Below are positions 60,250 through 64,000 of a stretch of 64,000 bases of DNA, piece by piece. Origin of the DNA: Sphingomonas panacis (GTDB taxonomy: Bacteria > Pseudomonadota > Alphaproteobacteria > Sphingomonadales > Sphingomonadaceae). The stretch's first letter is position 1; the number at the start of each line of letters is the position of its first letter. The notes under the pieces were generated by a model. The model was not told where the DNA came from. It was given only the letters and a program-made list of their open reading frames with translations, and did not search any database. The stretch lies in contig NZ_CP014168.1 of assembly GCF_001717955.1 (NCBI RefSeq), positions 4,371,501-4,435,500 of the forward strand, given 5' to 3'. A program made the position numbers and the translations under genes.

Positions 60250-61119
60250 ATGAACCCGCCGCTCAATCAACCAGCCTCGCTCCGTGTTCGCCCCTGCATC
60301 ACAGCTGACTATTCGCTGGAGGTGACGGTCAGGGATATTCCTGGGCTGGTACAGGTGGCGAAAGCGCTCCCGCCTTCGACGCAGATAGCGATCCCGTTCC
60401 TGCGCACTGACGACAAGGCAGCGCGCGTCGCAGCGATACGGGCCGTTCGTCAGCTCGGGTTCGAACCCATGCCTCATTTCGCCGCCCGACGGATCACCTC
60501 GGCCAGCACGTTCGACGGCTTCATGACCGAGACGGTTGCTGGCGGCGGCATCACGCGCTGTTTCGTCGTTGCCGGCGACCGGCTCCATCCGCTTGGGCCG
60601 TTCCCCGACAGCGCATCCCTGATCGCGACGGGCGCTTTCGAACGGTGTGGGGTGGAGACGGTCGGCATCGGGGGGCATCCAGAAGGCCATCCTGTCATGA
60701 GCGAGGCGGAATGCTGGGCCGTGCTGGAATCGAAGTGTCGAAGCATCGAGGAGCGCGGCATGTCGCCGATGATTGTCACCCAATTCGCCTTCGACGCGGA
60801 CATCGTCCTGCGCTGGCTGGAGGGTCTTCGCGAACGCGGATTGCATCATCCGGTGCGGATCGGTGTTCCCGGTCCGGCGGGCGTAGCGACCTTGATGCGG
60901 TTCGCCGCTCAGTGCGGCGTCGGTGCGTCGACCGTCATCTTGGCGAAATATGGCATCTCCGCTACTAGACTATTGGGAACGTCCGGACCGGAAATGTTCG
61001 TGGATCGTCTCGCTGCCGGCCTGACGAACGAACATGGTCCGGTGCGACTTCACTTTTATCCATTCGGGAATATCGGCAAGACGGTGGACTGGATCAGCCA
61101 CTATGCTTCAATCCGATAG
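60250..61119 (+). CDS. Methylenetetrahydrofolate reductase-like protein
   Basis: A 289-residue TIM-barrel protein of the MTHFR (FAD) family: SLEVTVRDIPGLVQVAKALPPST, ITRCFVVAGDRLHPLGPFPDS (flavin/substrate region), ETVGIGGHPEGHPV, PMIVTQFAFDADIVLRWLEGLRERGLHHPVRIGVPGPAGVATLMRFAA and a C-terminal LHFYPFGNIGKTVDWI. It is more divergent than canonical MetF, so the catabolic MetF-like branch is likely. It oxidises or reduces the methyl/methylene-THF couple. Start ATG 60250 has no clear site. Confidence 0.83.
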   Translation: MNPPLNQPASLRVRPCITADYSLEVTVRDIPGLVQVAKALPPSTQIAIPFLRTDDKAARVAAIRAVRQLGFEPMPHFAARRITSASTFDGFMTETVAGGGITRCFVVAGDRLHPLGPFPDSASLIATGAFERCGVETVGIGGHPEGHPVMSEAECWAVLESKCRSIEERGMSPMIVTQFAFDADIVLRWLEGLRERGLHHPVRIGVPGPAGVATLMRFAAQCGVGASTVILAKYGISATRLLGTSGPEMFVDRLAAGLTNEHGPVRLHFYPFGNIGKTVDWISHYASIR

Positions 61120-61174
61120 AACGACCCTGCGCTTCCGCTTGTTCGAAGCCGCCTGCACCACCTGAGAGAATATC

Positions 61175-61903
61175 ATGACGCCGATCGATCGACCCAAGCT
61201 TGTACCACCGGGCGGCCAGACCAAGGTTCTGCTGCATAGCTGCTGCGCGCCATGCTCGGGTGAAGTGATGGAAGCGATGACCGCCAGCGGCATCGATTAT
61301 ACCATCTTCTTCTACAACCCCAACATCCATCCCAAAGAGGAATACATCTTGCGGAAGGACGAGAACATCCGCTTCGCCGAGGACCACGGCGTGCCGTTCG
61401 TCGATGCCGACTATGACACGGTCAACTGGTTCAAGCGGGCAAAGGGGATGGAATGGGCACCGGAGCGTGGCGAGCGCTGCACGATGTGTTTCGACATGCG
61501 GTTCGAGCGCACCGCGCTCTACGCGCACGAGAACGGCTTCCCCGTCATCACCTCGTCGCTCGGCATCTCGCGCTGGAAGGACATGAATCAGATTAACGGC
61601 TCGGGCGAGCGCGCGGCGTCGCACTATCCCGGCATCGACTATTGGACGTTCAACTGGCGCAAGGGCGGTGGTGCTGCGCGCATGATCGACATCTCCAAGC
61701 GCGAGCGTTTCTATCAGCAGGAATATTGCGGCTGTGTCTATTCGCTGCGCGACACCAACGCCCACCGTGTGAGCCAGAGTCGATCGGAAATCGATATCGG
61801 CAAGCTCTATTATGGCGAGGCGGAGGGGGGGGGACGCATCGGTTTAGGCTTGCTCCGCCATCTCCCGATCCCGCTCGCTCCTGACACGCTGGTGCTGCGA
61901 TGA
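61175..61903 (+). CDS. queH: Epoxyqueuosine reductase QueH
   Basis: A 242-residue DUF208 protein that reduces epoxyqueuosine to queuosine in tRNA. Metal-ligand cysteines: SCCAPCSGE (residues ~23-31), CTMCFDMR (~105) and EYCGCVYS (~187), for an Fe-S cluster and a second metal. Other core segments: [28 protein letters not shown] run of nine G bases falls near the 3' end (about 61825), in the less conserved tail. It lies 56 bases after the MTHFR-like gene. Confidence 0.9.
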   Translation: MTPIDRPKLVPPGGQTKVLLHSCCAPCSGEVMEAMTASGIDYTIFFYNPNIHPKEEYILRKDENIRFAEDHGVPFVDADYDTVNWFKRAKGMEWAPERGERCTMCFDMRFERTALYAHENGFPVITSSLGISRWKDMNQINGSGERAASHYPGIDYWTFNWRKGGGAARMIDISKRERFYQQEYCGCVYSLRDTNAHRVSQSRSEIDIGKLYYGEAEGGGRIGLGLLRHLPIPLAPDTLVLR

Positions 61904-61941
61904 CGCGGATCCGATGGTCGATGCCACAACGTCAAACCGTC

Positions 61942-61961
61942 ATATAAAGATATCTTTATAT
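61942..61961. promoter_or_regulatory. Perfect 20-bp palindrome, SahR/ArsR-type operator candidate
   Basis: ATATAAAGAT and ATCTTTATAT form an uninterrupted palindrome upstream of the riboswitch promoter region. From memory, ArsR-family regulators of the SAM/SAH cycle (SahR) use ATATAAAG...CTTTATAT-like sites ahead of methionine genes; this was not checked. A TTGACA box (61967-61972) starts five bases later. Confidence 0.6.
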
Positions 61962-61966
61962 CGTTA

Positions 61967-61995
61967 TTGACAGCTTCGGACCAATGGTGTTTAAC
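61967..61995 (+). promoter_or_regulatory. Probable promoter of mesX/mesD
   Basis: TTGACA (61967-61972), a 17-base spacer and TTTAAC (61990-61995) form a plausible sigma-70 promoter. The palindrome overlaps its upstream edge, and the riboswitch begins within about 10 bases downstream, so both controls would act on this transcript. Confidence 0.5.
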
Positions 61996-62002
61996 GGCCA
62001 CG

Positions 62003-62194
62003 TCGAGGTTCCCCATCCCAGGCATGGCGATGGGGCTAAGACGGGAAGCCGGTGGTGCCTTTCGGGGCAGAATCCGGCGCTGCCCCCGCAACTGTAAGCG
62101 GCGAGCGGCGGTTCCATTTCGTGTCACTGGGCTCCCGCAAGGTGCCTGGGAAGGCCGGAGCCACCGCGTTGACCCGTGAGCCAGGAGACCTGCC
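62003..62194 (+). ncRNA. Cobalamin riboswitch
   Basis: The conserved core elements occur in order: GGGAAGCCGGTG, AATCCGGCGCTGCCCCCGC followed by AACTGTAAGCGG, CACTGGG, CTGGGAAGGCCGG, and the B12 box GAGCCAGGAGACCTGCC. This is the adenosylcobalamin-type riboswitch. About 140 bases separate it from mesX. With cobalamin bound it should shut expression, as expected for a B12-independent methionine synthase. Confidence 0.95.
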
Positions 62195-62337
62195 TTTGAC
62201 GCGATAACGTTCCTCGGACGGGGGTTCCTCCGGTGGATCGCGCTTGATGCGACGGTCCGTGGCTTGCCGCCATCCGGTCCTGTTCACGCCTTGCGCGCTT
62301 TCGCCTGACCTCCCGCCCGCAAAGCCAGGGTTGAGTC
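62195..62337 (+). promoter_or_regulatory. Riboswitch expression platform and mesX leader
   Basis: This 143-base leader links the aptamer to mesX. It has GC-rich segments (GACGGGGGTTCCTCC near 62218) able to form hairpins, but no T-run, so translational control is as likely as termination. No small ORF is convincing. Confidence 0.4.
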
Positions 62338-63321
62338 ATGACGAATAGCGGGTTCACATTCTCGATCAGCAGCTTGCCCTTCGACGAGAATTATCGTCCG
62401 GCCGACAACACGCGGATCACCACCAACTTCGCCAATCTTGCGCGTGGGGACAGCCGGCAGGAGAATTTGCGCAACACGCTGGAGATGATCGACCACCGCT
62501 TCAACGCGCTGATGCACTGGGACAATCCCAAAGGTGATCGCTACACGCTGGAGCTGAAGATCGTCTCGGCCGCGCTCACTCTTGGAGGCGGCGCGGACGA
62601 CGAAGCGTTTCCGCTGATCGAGATCCTGCACACCACCGTCACCGACCGGATCAGCGGCGAGCGCAGCGACGGGATGATCGGCAACAACTTCTCATCCTAT
62701 GTCCGCGATTACGACTTCAGCGTCGTCCTGCCCAATCACCTGAAGGCCGGGGGTGGCGGCGCGCCGGAGGACTTCGGCGATCTGCACGGCAACCTGTTCA
62801 AGCATTTCCTCGGATCGAGCGCTTACCGCGACAACTTCCGCAAGCCCCCAGTCATCTGCCTCAGCGTGTCGAGCAAGGAGGTCTATCACCGAACCGCCAA
62901 CGTACATCCGATCCTCGGCGTCGAGTATCGCAACGACAAATTCTCGCCCACCGATCAGTATTTCGCAAAAATGGGCATGAAGGTGCGATATTTCATGCCG
63001 CCCCACAGCGTCGCGCCGTTCGCCTTCTACCATACCGGCGATTTGGTCAGCGACTATACGAACCTCGAACTCGCCAGCACCATCGCGACAATGGAGACGT
63101 TCCAGAAGATCTATCGCCCGGAAATCTACAACGCGAACTCGGTCGCGGCGGAGCATTATCAGCCGAGCCTGAGGTATCAGGACTATTCGCTGACCCGCAT
63201 CGTCTATGATCGCGAGGAGCGCAGCCGCCTCGCCGTCGAGCAGGGCAAATTCGCCGAAGAGCATTTCATCAAGCCGCACTGGCCCGCGCTTCAGCGCTGG
63301 TCCGCGACCTGCGGCCTCTGA
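62338..63321 (+). CDS. mesX: MesX (DUF1852), partner of methionine synthase MesD
   Basis: A 327-residue DUF1852 protein. Recognisable regions: FTFSISSLPFDENYRPADNTRITTNFANLARG, MIDHRFNALMHWDNPKGDRYTLEL, RSDGMIGNNFSSYVRDYDFSVVLPNHLK and FMPPHSVAPFAFYHTGDLVSDYTNLEL. DUF1852 proteins are encoded next to a core MetE-type methionine synthase (MesD) and are required with oxygen for its activity; the mechanism is not established. The gene lies 29 bases before the mesD start and behind a cobalamin riboswitch. Confidence 0.88.
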   Translation: MTNSGFTFSISSLPFDENYRPADNTRITTNFANLARGDSRQENLRNTLEMIDHRFNALMHWDNPKGDRYTLELKIVSAALTLGGGADDEAFPLIEILHTTVTDRISGERSDGMIGNNFSSYVRDYDFSVVLPNHLKAGGGGAPEDFGDLHGNLFKHFLGSSAYRDNFRKPPVICLSVSSKEVYHRTANVHPILGVEYRNDKFSPTDQYFAKMGMKVRYFMPPHSVAPFAFYHTGDLVSDYTNLELASTIATMETFQKIYRPEIYNANSVAAEHYQPSLRYQDYSLTRIVYDREERSRLAVEQGKFAEEHFIKPHWPALQRWSATCGL

Positions 63322-63350
63322 TCCCCACCCATACGACAGGTATTTGCATC

Positions 63351-64000
63351 ATGACGACATTGTTGCCGACGACGACTGCAGGCAGCCTGCCCAAGCCATC
63401 CTGGTTGGCCCAGCCCGAGACCCTGTGGTCACCCTGGAAGCTGGAGGGCGAGGAGCTGGTCGCGGGCAAGCAGGATGCGCTGCGCCTCGCGGTCGACGAT
63501 CAGCGGCAGGCGGGCATCGACATCCTCGGGGACGGCGAGCAGACCCGCCAGCACTTCGTCACGACGTTCATCGAGCATTTGGACGGCGTCGATTTCGAGA
63601 AGCGCGAGACGGTGCGCATCCGCAACCGCTATGACGCCAGCGTGCCGACGGTCGTCGGGTCCGTCTCGCGGCCCACGTCGGTGTTCGTCGACGACGCCCG
63701 TTTCCTGCGTGCCCAGACCGATCAGCCGATCAAATGGACGCTGCCCGGGCCGATGACGATGATCGACACCCTCTACGACGCGCATTACCGGAGCCGCGAG
63801 AAGCTGGCGTGGGAGTTCGCCCGCATCCTCAACGAAGAAGCACGCGAGCTGGAGGCCGCCGGCGTCGACATCATCCAGTTCGACGAACCCGCCTTCAACG
63901 TGTTCTTCGACGAAGCGAACGACTGGGGCATCGCCACGCTGGAGCGCGCGGCCGAGGGGCTGAAGGCCGAAACCGCCGTCCACATCTGCTATGGTTATGG
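63351..64000 (+). CDS. mesD: MesD, core MetE-type methionine synthase (5' part)
   Basis: The first 216 residues of a core methionine synthase that methylates homocysteine without folate polyglutamate or B12. It begins TTTAGSLPKPSWL, contains DIQLGDGEQTR-like DILGDGEQTRQHF, WTLPGPMTMIDTL, AAGVDIIQFDEPAF and HICYGYG, the last two including residues of the MetE catalytic/Zn site (His-x-Cys). It lacks the N-terminal MetE domain. The gene runs off the window end. Operon with mesX, under riboswitch control. Confidence 0.87.
   Translation, partial: MTTLLPTTTAGSLPKPSWLAQPETLWSPWKLEGEELVAGKQDALRLAVDDQRQAGIDILGDGEQTRQHFVTTFIEHLDGVDFEKRETVRIRNRYDASVPTVVGSVSRPTSVFVDDARFLRAQTDQPIKWTLPGPMTMIDTLYDAHYRSREKLAWEFARILNEEARELEAAGVDIIQFDEPAFNVFFDEANDWGIATLERAAEGLKAETAVHICYGY

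Overview
The window is GC-rich and reads like the chromosome or a large replicon of a sphingomonad (Sphingomonadales, Alphaproteobacteria). The basis is the TonB-dependent receptor style, IclR-controlled catabolic genes rich in short-chain dehydrogenases (SDRs), an alphaproteobacterial-type pyruvate dehydrogenase E1 alpha, and the mix of IS families. No rRNA, tRNA or CRISPR array was recognised. Genus-level assignment is inference.

Region 1 (1-28.7 kb) is a catabolic island. It holds eight SDR genes (one cut by the window edge), a TonB-dependent receptor, an acetoacetyl-CoA synthetase, two acyl-CoA dehydrogenase pairs, a CaiB-type CoA-transferase, a MaoC-type hydratase, four crotonase-fold proteins, a thiolase-like (SCP2/Ltp2-type) protein with a DUF35 partner, an IclR regulator, a two-subunit Rieske oxygenase, a meta-cleavage-type hydrolase and a medium-chain reductase. 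Translationally coupled genes (ATGA overlaps) between 7.9 and 16.8 kb look like a CoA-thioester side-chain or ring-degradation operon. The Ltp2-like/DUF35 pair suggests aldolytic (retro-aldol) chain cleavage, as in steroid side-chain catabolism. Three intergenic regions share a dyad close to TTAGTAC-N4-GTACTAA, one of them just upstream of the IclR gene, so a common regulon is likely. The substrate cannot be read from sequence; a steroid, terpenoid or alicyclic/aromatic acid is plausible.

Region 2 (28.8-36.8 kb) is a mobile-element graveyard: a 5'-truncated LuxR regulator abutting an IS701-family remnant, a truncated IS91-type tyrosine recombinase, an intact IS5-family element with perfect 25-bp ends and CTAA duplications, a degenerate noncoding repeat, the C-terminal stub of a large serine recombinase, and a complete IS66 element.

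Region 3 (37-57 kb) is accessory: two glutathione transferases, GFA-family genes (one decayed copy), GntR, TetR and LysR regulators, two FAD monooxygenases (TetX-like and Rox/PHBH-like) beside a TetR gene with two operator-like sites, an IS21 element inserted between a LysR gene and a divergent MFS exporter, an SMR protein with Asp at the usual Glu site, an orphan PdhA, a TauE permease, a medium-chain reductase, and a locus where one deletion fused the 3' ends of a LysR gene and an aldo/keto reductase gene. It ends in an IS1182-family element.

Region 4 (59-64 kb) concerns one-carbon and methionine metabolism: purU, a methylenetetrahydrofolate reductase-like gene, queH, then a perfect 20-bp palindrome and a cobalamin riboswitch ahead of mesX (DUF1852) and the start of mesD, an oxygen-dependent, folate- and B12-independent methionine synthase pair.
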